Source of the DNA: Cohaesibacter gelatinilyticus
GTDB lineage: Bacteria > Pseudomonadota > Alphaproteobacteria > Rhizobiales > Cohaesibacteraceae
Length of the DNA stretch: 64,000 nt
Direction: 5' to 3'
Assembly: GCF_900215605.1 (NCBI RefSeq)
Contig: NZ_OBEL01000004.1
Location: forward strand, 1 to 64,000
Under the pieces are notes generated by a model. It worked only from the letters and a program-made list of their open reading frames with translations. It searched no databases and was not told the DNA's origin. Positions within the stretch are counted from its first letter, which is position 1; each line of letters starts with the position of its first letter. Positions 51,443-61,653 of the stretch are shown here, in pieces. Position numbers and translations under genes: made by a program.

Positions 51443-53389
51443 CTAGTATTCTTGCGCAGTGTCCAACGCTTCGTGTTCTTGATTATTCAGGCAATCAACG
51501 ATGTCGGATTTGCGCGTATAGCCGATCATTGGGTCAGACAGTAACTCTATGGCCTTTTTTATATCAAACGAAGTTATTGCCTGATCAAGTGCTGCAAGTT
51601 GAGACTGTAGTTTTTTACTTGATGGTACGTGTTCACGGGCGGTTAGAATATGGGGGTGCACTGTATCTGAAATGTTGTCCCCTATCACCAATTCTTCCGT
51701 CATCTTCTCACCGGGCCGTAATCCTGTGAAAGCAATTTCAATTTCCCCATGAGGATTTTCCGTGTTTTTGACAGTCCTGCCTGATAATTCGATCATTCTG
51801 TGAGCAAGATCCGAGATCTTTACCTTATCGCCCATTTCCAAAACAAAAACGTCGCCGCCTGTAGCAAGACTGCCAGCTTGAATGACCAACAAGGCTGCTT
51901 CTGGAATGGTCATAAAATAGCGAGTGACATCCGGATGGGTGATGGTTACAGGGCCACCATTGTTGATCTGTTCCAAGAATAAAGGCACAACGGAGCCTGA
52001 AGATCCCAAAACATTCCCAAAACGCACCATGGTTAAGATGGTATTGTCTGATCGTTTGGCAATATCTTGAACGATCAATTCTGCAAAACGCTTGGTAGCC
52101 CCCATGATGTTTGTGGTGCGCACAGCTTTGTCCGTCGAGATCAGAATGAAACGCTCAACACCCAGTTTGATTGCGCATTCACAAACAGTTTTGGTACCAA
52201 AAACATTATTCCGGATACCGATCAGAATATTCTGCTCAACCAAAGGCACATGTTTGTAAGCGGCAGCATGGTAGATGGTTTGGATATTGAAAGTCGAAAT
52301 GATTTTCTGAACGTGTGCCTGATCACAGACATTGCCCAAAATGGGTATGATTTCACATTCCAGATTCTTATTTCTCAAGTGATCATTAAGTTCACGTTCG
52401 ATGCTATAGAGATTGAATTCGCTGGCCTCGAAGAGAACAAGCTTTCGGGGATTGTTATGAATGATCTGCCGACAAATCTCAGACCCGATGGAGCCACCAG
52501 CTCCGGTCACCATGACGGATTTGTTCAATAGGCTCGCAGTTATAAGTGTTTGGTCGGGCACAACTGCTTTGCGCCCCAACAAGTCCTTTATTTCCACTTT
52601 GCGCAAAGAGTCAATCCGGGCGCGGCCGGTAACAATTTCCGACATAGCCGGAACGGTTAATGCCTCGATATTGGCGTCAGCAAGCTTCTCGACAATGCGG
52701 TTTCTATCTTCAGGAGAAGCAGAGGGAAGCGCCAACAAAACATGTTTGATATCGAGGCTTTCAACGAGCCCTGTCAGGTCATCACTACTGAAAACCCGCA
52801 GTCCGTGGACAATGGAACCTTGCAGATTTTCGCTATCATCAATGTAAGCTACAGCCTTGTATTCTTCGCTGTCAGCCAGTGCAATTGCGAGCTGAACACC
52901 TGCTCCACCCGCTCCATAGATTGCGACACTTTGTTTGTTGAGCAAGTGTGTCAAAACCCAGCGATAATAATATCGGTAAAAATAGCGAGTGCTGGCGACA
53001 AAAGCCGTGCAAACAAAAGCGAACAGGATGGGCACGGAGCGGGGCATGATTGGGTCCACAACAAAGAAGCCGAGAACCATAATGCACAAGCTCAAAAGCG
53101 CGATGGACTTGAGAATGAGAACCAGCGTATGCGACCCGATATAGCGCAGCACAGAGCGGTAAATATGAAAATGGGTGAATATTGCAACACCGGCAAGAGA
53201 CGCAAAGGGAAACACCCACCAATGTGTAACCATACGTTCCCAAGGCCACCATTCCGCCAGACGTAGAACATAGGCACACCATAAACACACTGGAATAAAA
53301 ATAGCATCAATCACCATCATGATGACGCGTTTCCATGTCCTTGGAATGCCAGTCAGAATGGCATGTAATTCTCGATGTTTGATAGACAT
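51443..53389 (-). CDS. Membrane-bound NDP-sugar 4,6-dehydratase (CapD/WbpM/PglF family)
   Basis: A 648-residue protein with an N-terminal membrane domain (VIMMVIDAIFIPVCLWCAYVL, then three more hydrophobic helices to about 140), a CoA-binding-like Rossmann part (SVAIYGAGGAGVQLA) and a C-terminal SDR (VMVTGAGGSIGSEICRQI). The catalytic segment STDKAVRTTNIMGATKR has Met in place of the usual Tyr, as is normal for this family. It converts UDP-GlcNAc to the 4-keto-6-deoxy sugar used for the priming sugar. The start is ATG at 53389 (MSIKHREL) because an AAGGA site lies directly before it; a longer start adds 10 residues. Confidence 0.9.
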   Translation of the reverse strand: MSIKHRELHAILTGIPRTWKRVIMMVIDAIFIPVCLWCAYVLRLAEWWPWERMVTHWWVFPFASLAGVAIFTHFHIYRSVLRYIGSHTLVLILKSIALLSLCIMVLGFFVVDPIMPRSVPILFAFVCTAFVASTRYFYRYYYRWVLTHLLNKQSVAIYGAGGAGVQLAIALADSEEYKAVAYIDDSENLQGSIVHGLRVFSSDDLTGLVESLDIKHVLLALPSASPEDRNRIVEKLADANIEALTVPAMSEIVTGRARIDSLRKVEIKDLLGRKAVVPDQTLITASLLNKSVMVTGAGGSIGSEICRQIIHNNPRKLVLFEASEFNLYSIERELNDHLRNKNLECEIIPILGNVCDQAHVQKIISTFNIQTIYHAAAYKHVPLVEQNILIGIRNNVFGTKTVCECAIKLGVERFILISTDKAVRTTNIMGATKRFAELIVQDIAKRSDNTILTMVRFGNVLGSSGSVVPLFLEQINNGGPVTITHPDVTRYFMTIPEAALLVIQAGSLATGGDVFVLEMGDKVKISDLAHRMIELSGRTVKNTENPHGEIEIAFTGLRPGEKMTEELVIGDNISDTVHPHILTAREHVPSSKKLQSQLAALDQAITSFDIKKAIELLSDPMIGYTRKSDIVDCLNNQEHEALDTAQEY

Positions 53390-53871
53390 TGATCCTTTAG
53401 AACACCATACCTTCGCCATTGTAGGCTTACGCCAATTGGTTCTATATCCTGCTTGTAATTTATCAAAATGGGGGCCGAATTCATTTCTCTTAATACAATA
53501 TGATTTTGAAATATACTCTTTAAATGGACGCTTTGTATCTGGCAGTGATTTTTACAAGCTTGCAGAGCATCAAGGTTCCATTTTTGAGACCTGCTGTAGA
53601 GTTAATTGAGTTTATAGGCTTTCGAGATTTAGAGGATGAAGTTCTGCTTGCTTTCGATAAATCACTTCCGGTTGGTGAATTATGACTGCATGCTAACAAG
53701 GATCTCGAAAAATGATTTCGATTTTGGTCAAAATGATCGAATGGTGAATCCAAAACTAGATTTGACACTAGCTCCTCTTGTTGTGTAGGTACATTCAATG
53801 AATAATCATAAACTGATCGTCGTCTCGAATTTGGCTTCTATCAGTCTACTATCTCAGAAAATATTATTAAG
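53390..53871. other. Divergent AT-rich intergenic region (482 bases)
   Basis: Separates the leftward dehydratase/sugar-transferase pair from the rightward Wzy-like gene, so it must hold promoters in both directions. No coding sequence with convincing codon bias is present. No clear operator or long inverted repeat is visible. The DNA is noticeably AT-rich, as is the Wzy gene beyond it. Confidence 0.4.
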
Positions 53872-55092
53872 ATGACCTTGTCTGCTAGTAAGCCTATATA
53901 CATAAAATATTTTATATATATGTGGATTTTTTCGGTTAGTGTCTTTACGTTGCTGGGTAATGCTGCTTCTGACATTTGGCTTAGCATGACTATCGTTATT
54001 TTTTTGCTTTATTGTTATGTAGAAAAAGAATGGTTTTGGCTTAGAAAAACTTGGTTTCAAGTTTCTTTTGTTTTTTGGATATGGTTGATTGTTACATCTC
54101 TTATATCTCAGTGGCCAGGAAGTTCTCTAGAAGATTCCGCAGCATGGATCCGTTTTCCACTTTTTGCTATTGCACTTCCTATTTTATTATCGCGGCACCC
54201 CAAAGCTCGAAACTTTTTTTTAGCAGGATTGATCGTCAGTCTTGCTGTTCTTTTGATTGTTTTGGTTCAGGAAAGGATAAATAACCCTGATGCGGAAAGA
54301 CTCTATGGAACTTGGGGGCAAAGCACGAAATCAGGTTGGCTAGTGTTGGGGTTTGGTTTGCCAGTTTCGATCTGGGCTTTGAGTGAGGTGCGTAAAAAAC
54401 CACGTACCGTGCTGTGGGCAGTTCCCATGGTCGCCTTAATTTATGCAACTGCTATCCTGACTGGTGAGATTTACATTACGTTGGCGCTCACACTTGGTGT
54501 GTCGCTCTTTCTAATTTTCAGTCAATCTAGTTTTAAGCTACTTCTTTCTGTTGGCACTTTGGGGATTGTGGGTATATTCACTATCTTTCAATTGGTTCCC
54601 CAAGTTGCTCAGCGTTTTCAATATTCTCTTACCCATCGTTTGCCATGGTTAGAAGGTAGTGACTATTATGTTCCTTGGTCTCGTGGTTTGGAGATATTTC
54701 AGCGTAATCCTATTATAGGAATAGGCCCAAAAAACCACGAAAGTTACTGTAACTTCATATCCGAAATTGCTAGCATGAGTACAACGGCATGCTATCCTCA
54801 TCCTCATCAACTGTATATCCAAACAGCGTCTGAAACAGGGCTTATTGGCCTGACTATATTTCTTTTGATGATTTTTGCTCTTTTCTCGGAGCTTTTGAGG
54901 GGAAAAAATTGGCGCGCTCTTTCACTATCCACCACGAGTGCCCTTTGCCTTCTAATAACAGTTTTGTGGCCAATCTCTACCTATTCTCATGCATTTGGGC
55001 AGCATAAGAACTTTTTCACTTGGCTCGCGATTGCTTGGGCATTGTCGCTTGTCGCATCTGACTCTAATAGAGTTAATGTTGGAAAGTCGTGA
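53872..55092 (+). CDS. O-antigen polymerase/ligase-like membrane protein (Wzy_C/WaaL family)
   Basis: A 406-residue polytopic protein with about ten hydrophobic helices. The large periplasmic loop near residues 260-330 carries RLPWLEGSDYYVPWSRGLEIFQRNPIIGIGPKNHESYC and CYPHPHQLYIQTASETGLIGLTIFLL, the usual H-x-H and E-x-G signature of WaaL/Wzy_C proteins. It either polymerises repeat units or ligates the glycan to a lipid acceptor. Sequence alone does not decide which. The gene is AT-rich relative to its neighbours, as is typical for wzy, and ends 22 bases before the converging hutC. Confidence 0.82.
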   Translation: MTLSASKPIYIKYFIYMWIFSVSVFTLLGNAASDIWLSMTIVIFLLYCYVEKEWFWLRKTWFQVSFVFWIWLIVTSLISQWPGSSLEDSAAWIRFPLFAIALPILLSRHPKARNFFLAGLIVSLAVLLIVLVQERINNPDAERLYGTWGQSTKSGWLVLGFGLPVSIWALSEVRKKPRTVLWAVPMVALIYATAILTGEIYITLALTLGVSLFLIFSQSSFKLLLSVGTLGIVGIFTIFQLVPQVAQRFQYSLTHRLPWLEGSDYYVPWSRGLEIFQRNPIIGIGPKNHESYCNFISEIASMSTTACYPHPHQLYIQTASETGLIGLTIFLLMIFALFSELLRGKNWRALSLSTTSALCLLITVLWPISTYSHAFGQHKNFFTWLAIAWALSLVASDSNRVNVGKS

Positions 55093-55114
55093 TTGATGCA
55101 TACATTTTGAGCAA

Positions 55115-55816
55115 TCAATACCGCGTCGTCATGCGATAGCCGCGACCGTAAGACATTTGGGCGAAGGTGATTGGCATACCCTTCAGCCAGGTTACGCGTT
55201 CGGAGAGGAAGTGCGGCTCGCCTTTATACATCGAGAGAAACCTTGCAAGGCGCTCGTCAACGGCGCTGGCAGAAAAGCTGATCTCTGCGTCTGAGAATGG
55301 AAGTTCTGAGACAAGCCACTCATTGGGGCTGATGGTCGAGAAATCAACGTCCAGAATTTGTGGGGCGGCGGCCACATTGATCCAGCGGTCTTCGAACTGG
55401 AAGGGGGCATTGTTGGCGTAATGCATGCATTCGATATGCAGCACCTTGTCCTCATCACCCAATCCAATCTGTGCGCGGAGCCAGTCAGGAGCAACCTCGA
55501 CAGATCGGCTGATGAAAGCATAGCGATAGGTTGCGCCAAGCGCCTCGATTTCGGAACGAACCAGTGGGATTTCAAACTTTGCATGACGAACTGGAGCGAT
55601 ATTGACCCGTGTTCCAGCCTTGCGTTTGCGATCAATGATGCCTTCTTCGGCCAGCTCGCGCATGGCGCGGTTGACCGTGGCGCGGGCACAGCCAAACTCT
55701 TCGGCCAGCTCAATCTCACCAGGCATCAGGGAGCCTGGTGCCCAGATCCGGTTATGAATCCTGTTGAGGATTTCGTTCTTCACATCGCGGTAGCTGATTT
55801 TCTCGCCTGACAGCAT
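55115..55816 (-). CDS. hutC: GntR-family histidine-utilisation repressor
   Basis: A 233-residue transcription factor. The N-terminal winged HTH reads NRIHNRIWAPGSLMPGEIELAEEFGCARATVNRAMRELAEEGIIDRKRKAGTRV, and the C-terminal UTRA effector domain is LHIECMHYANNAPFQFEDRWINV followed by AQMSYGRGYRMTTRY. In other bacteria HutC responds to urocanate and releases hut operators. It is divergent from hutD across a short regulatory region carrying a motif shared with the hutF/hutI intergenic region (see sites). Confidence 0.92.
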   Translation of the reverse strand: MLSGEKISYRDVKNEILNRIHNRIWAPGSLMPGEIELAEEFGCARATVNRAMRELAEEGIIDRKRKAGTRVNIAPVRHAKFEIPLVRSEIEALGATYRYAFISRSVEVAPDWLRAQIGLGDEDKVLHIECMHYANNAPFQFEDRWINVAAAPQILDVDFSTISPNEWLVSELPFSDAEISFSASAVDERLARFLSMYKGEPHFLSERVTWLKGMPITFAQMSYGRGYRMTTRY

Positions 55817-55902
55817 GGGTCCTCAAATTTTGTTGCATCCTTGAGGATTGACCTCTGATGGTGCTGTTCGTTTGCTCCATTATATGGTTTCTTTGCGCCA
55901 AT

Positions 55903-55913
55903 TGAACAGACAT
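55903..55913 (+). promoter_or_regulatory. Candidate HutC site upstream of hutD/hutC (TGAACAGACAT)
   Basis: Shares the half TGNNNAGACAT with the two sites at 57906 and 57938 and with the TRAP promoter at 63477. It lies 30 bases before the hutD start in the hutC/hutD divergent region. Confidence 0.5.
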
Positions 55914-55942
55914 ATTCCTGATTAAGTTGAGATCATCATCCC

Positions 55943-56536
55943 ATGGACTGCATCCGGCCAGAACAATTCACAACCACGCCTTGGAAGAATGGTGGCGGAA
56001 TTACCCATGAAATCGCCAAATATGAGTTGGATGGAGCCATGCTGTGGCGGCTCAGTCTTGCCGAGGTTACTCGCTCTGGGCCTTTCTCCATTTTTCCCGG
56101 TCTGGATCGCGTACTCTATAGTGTTGGGGATACGGGAATGAAGCTTTATTTTCAGGAAGGTAGCCCGAGAGAACCATTGATAACCGGCAGGCTTTATCCC
56201 ACCTGTTTTGCAGGGGATGTAGTCATTGATGGGCAAATGGAGAAGGGTGCGAAGCTGGTTGAGAATTTCAATCTGATCTATGATCGCGCGAGACTTTGCA
56301 TCAAAGCAAGCGGATCGAAAGAGGGATCAGATTGGTTTTCCATGCTTGCAGATGTGCCAGAGGAAGCAGTTATTCGGACAGGTCAACCGGTCAGACATAT
56401 TCTTTATTGTCTGAAGGGCTCCATTGGCCCGCTTGCTGCGCGAGAGGTAGGGCTCTTCACTCATCTGGCTAAAACTCCCGAGATCAGCCAAGGCGCAGAA
56501 GCCATACTCCTGCGCCTTGAAGTGACTGGATCTTAA
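55943..56536 (+). CDS. hutD: HutD-family cupin protein
   Basis: A 197-residue HutD protein starting CIRPEQFTTTPWKNGGGITHEIAKY with the conserved PWKNGGG-T-EI signature, then WRLSLAEVTRSGPFSIFPGLDRVLYSV and a beta-barrel cupin body. In other bacteria HutD is not a pathway enzyme but limits or tunes hut flux. Its stop shares bases with the stop of the opposing hutF (CTTAAG at 56532-56537). Confidence 0.9.
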   Translation: MDCIRPEQFTTTPWKNGGGITHEIAKYELDGAMLWRLSLAEVTRSGPFSIFPGLDRVLYSVGDTGMKLYFQEGSPREPLITGRLYPTCFAGDVVIDGQMEKGAKLVENFNLIYDRARLCIKASGSKEGSDWFSMLADVPEEAVIRTGQPVRHILYCLKGSIGPLAAREVGLFTHLAKTPEISQGAEAILLRLEVTGS

Positions 56537-57891
56537 GCCAACAGATCTGTTACGGCTTTGCGATAGTTGCTCATGATTGCTTCGCGAGCAATATGCTGGC
56601 CGCATCTGACCATATGGCGACCGGCGGACCAGACGTCCCTGATTACATTGTCACCTGCAGCAAAAGTCAGACCATCAAGCAATTGATCAGGGGTGAGGGC
56701 GCAGAGAGCCATATCCTGACTATCAATGGCGACCAGATCAGCAAGCATTCCAACGTCAATGATGCCTGCTTTGCGACCCAGAGCTTGTGCACCGCCAATG
56801 GCGGCTTTTCTATAGAGGTCTTCGCCAACTGAACCTTCACCATCAATCAGAACATTGCGCGAGAAATCCCGCAGGCGCTGGGAATATTCCAGCGTGCGCA
56901 ATTCTTCGGTCAAAGAGATGCGGACGTTGGAATCTGATCCGACACCAAAGGCGCCTTTTTCTAGCCAATAAAGCGGTCCGTTGAAAGGACCATCGCCCAG
57001 ATTGGCTTCCGTGATTGGGCAAAGGCCTGCCACAGCACCGGAGCGGGCAAGGTCAATGGTTTCCTGATCTGTCATATGAGTGGCATGGATCAAGCACCAG
57101 CGTTCATCAACGTCAATATTGGCAAGGAGCCATTCAATCGGGCGGTGACCAAGCCAAGCCTTCACATCTTCCACTTCCTTTGGTTGTTCAGAAATATGGA
57201 TGTGGACCGGTCCGCTTGCATGATTTGCCAGCACTTGTCTCAAATCTTCCGGGCAGGAGGCACGCAGGCTATGGGGGGCTATGCCGATGCGGGCATCCTG
57301 ATCCAGCGATGCGAGGCCAGCTTTTGCTTCCTCGACCAGACGTATGAAGCGCTCCACATCATTGCCAAAGCGCATTTGTCCACCGGCAAGATCCTGCTTT
57401 CCTGCGCCACCATAGCTATAGAGCACTGGTAGATGAGTGAGGCCAATGCCGCTTTGCTCGGCTGCGGCCATAACGCTCAAAGACATCTGTGCCAGATTGT
57501 CGTAAGGGCTGCCGTCTGGTTGGTGGTGGACATAATGGAATTCGCCGACGCTGGCATAACCAGCTTCAAGCATTTCCATATAGACAAGGGATGCGATTGC
57601 TTCCACATGGTCGGGCGATAGCTTGCCCAAAAAGCGATACATCAGCTGTCGCCAGGTCCAAAAAGAGTCGCGTCCCTTGGCGGCATGTTCCGTCATACCT
57701 GCCATGGCGCGCTGAAAGGCATGACTGTGCAGGTTGGCGAGCGATGGCAGCAAAATATCGACCGAGCTATCCCCAGCTACTTTTGGGCTATTTGGCGTGA
57801 TGGACGTGATTGATCCATCAGTCAGTTCAAGCCTTACATTCTGCGCCCAGCCACTTGCCAGATAAGCCTGATTGGCGAAAATTGCCACCAT
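56533..57891 (-). CDS. hutF: Formimidoylglutamate deiminase
   Basis: A 452-residue amidohydrolase that converts formiminoglutamate to formylglutamate and ammonia. Metal-binding LHSHAFQRAMAG near residue 60, HIHISEQPKEVEDVKAW, LIHATHMTDQE and FGVGSDSNVRISLTEELRTLEYSQRL are the HutF pattern. Start taken at 57891 (MVAIFANQAYLASGWAQ), the only start that leaves the operator region free; a start at 57969 would translate through it. With HutG this marks the five-step hut pathway. It is divergent from hutI. Confidence 0.92.
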   Translation of the reverse strand: MVAIFANQAYLASGWAQNVRLELTDGSITSITPNSPKVAGDSSVDILLPSLANLHSHAFQRAMAGMTEHAAKGRDSFWTWRQLMYRFLGKLSPDHVEAIASLVYMEMLEAGYASVGEFHYVHHQPDGSPYDNLAQMSLSVMAAAEQSGIGLTHLPVLYSYGGAGKQDLAGGQMRFGNDVERFIRLVEEAKAGLASLDQDARIGIAPHSLRASCPEDLRQVLANHASGPVHIHISEQPKEVEDVKAWLGHRPIEWLLANIDVDERWCLIHATHMTDQETIDLARSGAVAGLCPITEANLGDGPFNGPLYWLEKGAFGVGSDSNVRISLTEELRTLEYSQRLRDFSRNVLIDGEGSVGEDLYRKAAIGGAQALGRKAGIIDVGMLADLVAIDSQDMALCALTPDQLLDGLTFAAGDNVIRDVWSAGRHMVRCGQHIAREAIMSNYRKAVTDLLA

Positions 57892-57905
57892 TGCCGAAAT
57901 CCTTT

Positions 57906-57916
57906 TGTCTAGACAT
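57906..57916. promoter_or_regulatory. HutC operator candidate 1 (palindrome TGTCTAGACA)
   Basis: A perfect 10-bp palindrome TGTCTAGACA at 57906-57915 followed by T, in the hutF/hutI intergenic region. The second copy is centred 32 bp downstream, about three helical turns, as expected for cooperative dimer binding. Confidence 0.6.
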
Positions 57917-57937
57917 AGATAATATATGTCGCAATTT

Positions 57938-57948
57938 TGTATAGACAT
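57938..57948. promoter_or_regulatory. HutC operator candidate 2 (near-palindrome TGTATAGACAT)
   Basis: Differs from the 57906 site at one central base. Lies between the hutF start and the hutI start and overlaps AT-rich sequence that could be the core of the divergent promoters. Confidence 0.55.
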
Positions 57949-58035
57949 GAAAATTATATTATCATACAACTGAAGTACAAGAGCAAAAGCGGTGAAAAAT
58001 CGTATCTGTTAAGTTTAATAGGAAATGTGAGGCTT

Positions 58036-59247
58036 ATGGGAGAGACAGCACGCATTTTGCGCAATGGGGCGATAGCTACCATGCAGCAGGGCGAAGATGC
58101 CTACGGTCTGATTGACAAGGGCGCTTTGGTGATTGAAGGCAATAGGATTGCCTGGGTAGGGGCAGAAGCTGATTTGCCGGATGTGTATGCAGATCTTTAT
58201 GCCGAGGATCTGCAAGGCCGCTTGGTCACACCTGCATTGATCGATTGCCATACTCACATTGTGCATGGTGGGGATCGTGCGCGCGAGTTCGAAATGCGCC
58301 TGAATGGTGCAAGCTATGAAGAGATTGCCAGAGCAGGTGGTGGCATTATTTCCACTGTGAGGGCAACGCGAGAGGCAAGCGAAGAGCAGTTGCTAGCCGA
58401 TGCTCTGCCCCGCGTTGATACCCTGATTGGTGAAGGTGTCACTCTGCTGGAGATCAAATCCGGTTATGGGCTGGATATGGAAACCGAGCTGCGTATGTTG
58501 CGTGTTGCTCGCCGGATAGCTGATGAACGTCCTGTCGAAGTCCGGACCTCATTCCTTGGCGCTCATGCCGTTCCTGCAGAATATAAAGATCGAGCTGACG
58601 CCTATATAGATAAGGTCTGCATCCCCGCTCTGCGTCAGGCGCATGCTGAGGGGCTGGTTGATGCGGTAGATGGCTTTTGTGAGGGCATTGCTTTTGATGT
58701 TGCGCAGATGGAGCGGGTCTTTATCGAGGCCAAGTCTTTAGGTCTTCCCGTCAAACTCCATGCCGAGCAATTGTCCAATCTCGGTGGCACAAAATTGGCT
58801 GCTGACTATGGTGCTCTCTCCTCTGATCATATCGAATATCTCGATGAAGATGGTGTAAAAGCCATGGCCGGTGCCGGTGCCGTCGCTGTGTTGTTGCCTG
58901 GCGCTTTCTATTGCCTGCGCGAGACACAGGTTCCGCCGATTGCGCTATTGCGCGAGCATGAAGTTCCGATGGCGCTGGCAACGGATATCAATCCTGGTTC
59001 CTCTCCGATCAACAGCCTGCTTCTGACCATGAATATGGGCTGCACGCTCTTTCGTATGACGCCAGAAGAAGCTTTGGCTGGCACCAGCCGCAATGCGGCC
59101 AAGGCATTGGGGCTGAATGATCGTGGTATCTTGAGCGCAGATATGCGGGCGGATCTCGCTATCTGGGATGTGAAACACCCTGCCGAGCTTTCCTATCGCA
59201 TTGGTTTCAATCCGCTACATAGCCGTATCTTTGGAGGGCGCTCATGA
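58036..59247 (+). CDS. hutI: Imidazolonepropionase
   Basis: Zinc-dependent amidohydrolase of 403 residues that opens imidazolonepropionate. Motifs are [50 protein letters not shown] and [36 protein letters not shown] 58036 ([10 protein letters not shown]) matches family length and has GAGG 4-7 bases upstream. A TTG start at 57937 would translate through the operators and is rejected. It overlaps hutH by ATGA. Confidence 0.94.
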   Translation: MGETARILRNGAIATMQQGEDAYGLIDKGALVIEGNRIAWVGAEADLPDVYADLYAEDLQGRLVTPALIDCHTHIVHGGDRAREFEMRLNGASYEEIARAGGGIISTVRATREASEEQLLADALPRVDTLIGEGVTLLEIKSGYGLDMETELRMLRVARRIADERPVEVRTSFLGAHAVPAEYKDRADAYIDKVCIPALRQAHAEGLVDAVDGFCEGIAFDVAQMERVFIEAKSLGLPVKLHAEQLSNLGGTKLAADYGALSSDHIEYLDEDGVKAMAGAGAVAVLLPGAFYCLRETQVPPIALLREHEVPMALATDINPGSSPINSLLLTMNMGCTLFRMTPEEALAGTSRNAAKALGLNDRGILSADMRADLAIWDVKHPAELSYRIGFNPLHSRIFGGRS

Positions 59248-60800
59248 GCCAGTCTAACTCTCCTTTTGCCAAAAGCCTTGAGCTCACGCCCGGCGCAGTA
59301 ACGCTGGAGCAATTGGCCGATATCTATTGGTCTGAATGCTCTGTCACGTTGTCACGTGATTGTAAGCCTGCAGTTGAGCGTGCGGCTGGCAAGCTCCATG
59401 ATGCGGCGATGGGTAATGATGCTGTCTATGGCGTCAATACTGGCTTTGGCAAACTGGCCAGCCTGAAAATTCCACCAGAAGACACTGCCACTTTGCAGCG
59501 TAATCTGATTATTTCTCATTGTTGCGGTGTTGGTGAGCCGATCAGCCGCCGTATGGCGCGACTTGTGATGGTGCTAAAGCTTCTATCCCTGGGGCGTGGA
59601 GCTTCCGGTGTGCGATGGGAGTTGATTGAACAGATCGAAGCCATGCTGGCCAAGGGCGTGACACCGGTGATCCCGTCGCAAGGCTCTGTTGGCGCGTCCG
59701 GCGATTTGGCGCCGTTGGCTCATATGACGGCGACTGTCATTGGAGAAGGGCAGGCCGAGATCGGTGGCGAAGTGCTCTCGAGCCGTGATGCGCTGGCCAA
59801 AGCTGGATTGGAACCTATCGCTCTTGGCCCCAAGGAAGGTCTGGCTTTCATCAATGGCACGCAATTCTCGACTGCCTTTGCGCTGGCTGGTCTGTTCAAG
59901 GCTTGGCGGTCCGCCAGCGCAGCTCTTGTGACATCGGCCCTTTCGACCGACGCCATCATGGGCTCAACCGCGCCCTTGCAGCCCGAAATTCACTCGCTTC
60001 GTGGCCACAAGGGGCAGATTGAAGCCGCCAATGTGATGCGTGAGATCTTGGCTGGATCTGATATTCGCGAAAGTCATCGTGAAGGTGATACGCGCGTGCA
60101 GGATCCCTACTGTATCCGCTGTCAGCCTCAAGTAACCGGTGCTGCGATGGATGTGCTTCGCCAGGCAGCTGCTACGTTGGAGATTGAGGCCAATGCCGCG
60201 ACAGACAATCCTCTGGTATTGACCGAGGCTGATCGCATTGTTTCTGGTGGCAATTTCCATGCAGAGCCGGTTGGCTTTGCTGCTGACATGATTGCGTTGG
60301 CGGTTTCTGAAATCGGTGCCATTGCCCAGCGGCGGATTGCACTGATGGTGGATCCGGCTTTGTCTTTCGATCTTCCACCTTTCTTGACGCCAAAACCGGG
60401 GTTGAATTCAGGTTATATGATTGCCGAAGTCACAACGGCCGCCTTGATGAGTGAGAACAAGCATCTTGCCAATCCATGTGTGACCGATAGCACCCCAACC
60501 AGTGCCAATCAGGAAGATCATGTTTCCATGGCTGCCCATGGAGCCTTCCGTCTAGGCAAGATGGTGGACAATCTCAATCACATTCTGGGTGTTGAGCTGC
60601 TTTGTTCTGCGCAAGGCGTTGAATTCCGGGCTCCTTTGGCAACCAGTCCTGCCCTTAAAAAGGTGATTGCGCATCTGCGTCTCTCAGTGCCGAGTTTGGA
60701 AGATGATCGCTATCTGGCACCTGAGTTGGAGGTTGCGGCCAGACTGATTGCCAACGACGCAGTTTCCGGTTCTAGCGAAATTCAAATGCCAATTCTGTAG
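59244..60800 (+). CDS. hutH: Histidine ammonia-lyase
   Basis: Converts histidine to urocanate and ammonia. 518 residues, with the self-forming MIO cofactor from Ala151-Ser152-Gly153 in [14 protein letters not shown], then [19 protein letters not shown] and [12 protein letters not shown] as expected. The sequence is of normal length and all key loops look intact. ATGA overlap with hutI and a 2-base gap to hutG show co-transcription. Confidence 0.96.
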   Translation: MSQSNSPFAKSLELTPGAVTLEQLADIYWSECSVTLSRDCKPAVERAAGKLHDAAMGNDAVYGVNTGFGKLASLKIPPEDTATLQRNLIISHCCGVGEPISRRMARLVMVLKLLSLGRGASGVRWELIEQIEAMLAKGVTPVIPSQGSVGASGDLAPLAHMTATVIGEGQAEIGGEVLSSRDALAKAGLEPIALGPKEGLAFINGTQFSTAFALAGLFKAWRSASAALVTSALSTDAIMGSTAPLQPEIHSLRGHKGQIEAANVMREILAGSDIRESHREGDTRVQDPYCIRCQPQVTGAAMDVLRQAAATLEIEANAATDNPLVLTEADRIVSGGNFHAEPVGFAADMIALAVSEIGAIAQRRIALMVDPALSFDLPPFLTPKPGLNSGYMIAEVTTAALMSENKHLANPCVTDSTPTSANQEDHVSMAAHGAFRLGKMVDNLNHILGVELLCSAQGVEFRAPLATSPALKKVIAHLRLSVPSLEDDRYLAPELEVAARLIANDAVSGSSEIQMPIL

Positions 60801-60802
60801 GG

Positions 60803-61633
60803 ATGACAGACATGACAGTCTTTGATGTGATTGAAGGGCATAGCCCCATCATCCTTGGCCAGCCTCATGGTGGCACGTATGTGCCAGATGACTTGCTTGC
60901 CCGCATGAATGATGTCGGCAATGTATTGGAAGATACGGATTGGCATATCACTAAGCTTTATGACGGCTTGCTGGATGGCACAACGGTCGTGAAATCCAAC
61001 ATCCACCGCTATGTGATTGATTGCAATCGTGATCCGGCAGGTGTTTCGCTCTATCCGGGTCAAAATACGACCACTCTGTGTCCGACTACCAGTTTTGATG
61101 GTGTTAATATCTGGCTTGATGGTCAGGCGCCAAGTGAAGATGAAATATTGGAGCGTCGCGCTCTGTATCATGTGCCTTATCATAAGGCGCTTGAGGAGCA
61201 GATCAGCCGCGTCAAAGCCAAACATGGCTATGCCATACTCTATGATTGCCATTCTATTCGTTCAAATATTCCATTTCTGTTTGAAGGCGAGTTACCGATC
61301 TTTTCCATTGGCACAAATCTGGGTGCAACTTGTGATGCGCGGATTGAGGCCATCGTCAAGAAAGTCTGCTTCTCTGATGACGCTAAAGCCAGCGGTTTTG
61401 ACGCTGTGCTGAATGGTCGCTTCAAAGGGGGATGGACGACACGTCACTATGGCCAGCCCGATCAAGGTGTTCACGCCATTCAGATGGAGCTGGCACAGCG
61501 CGCTTACATGCTGGAACAGGCCCCATGGTCGTACCTGCCGGATGTTGCCAACAAGGTTCGGCAACCGCTTTCTCAAATTCTCAACCAGATCAATGATCTC
61601 GCTCGCTCGGACGCATTGCAGCCAGACGCTTGA
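60803..61633 (+). CDS. hutG: N-formylglutamate deformylase (HutG)
   Basis: A 276-residue amidohydrolase of the N-formylglutamate amidohydrolase family. [80 protein letters not shown] and the C-terminal [16 protein letters not shown] are conserved. Releases glutamate and formate from the HutF product. ATG 60803 just after hutH. Confidence 0.93.
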   Translation: MTDMTVFDVIEGHSPIILGQPHGGTYVPDDLLARMNDVGNVLEDTDWHITKLYDGLLDGTTVVKSNIHRYVIDCNRDPAGVSLYPGQNTTTLCPTTSFDGVNIWLDGQAPSEDEILERRALYHVPYHKALEEQISRVKAKHGYAILYDCHSIRSNIPFLFEGELPIFSIGTNLGATCDARIEAIVKKVCFSDDAKASGFDAVLNGRFKGGWTTRHYGQPDQGVHAIQMELAQRAYMLEQAPWSYLPDVANKVRQPLSQILNQINDLARSDALQPDA

Positions 61634-61653
61634 CGGCGCAAGGAGTTTTAAAA

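Noticed and set aside
53520-53798. Possible small gene on the minus strand in the 482-base gap
   Set aside because: Low-complexity Ser/Lys-rich translation, no convincing ribosome site and no family match; more likely promoter DNA.
57937-58035. Longer HutI start at TTG 57937
   Set aside because: It would translate through the second operator palindrome and add 33 residues not found in the family; ATG 58036 has a ribosome site and gives the usual length.
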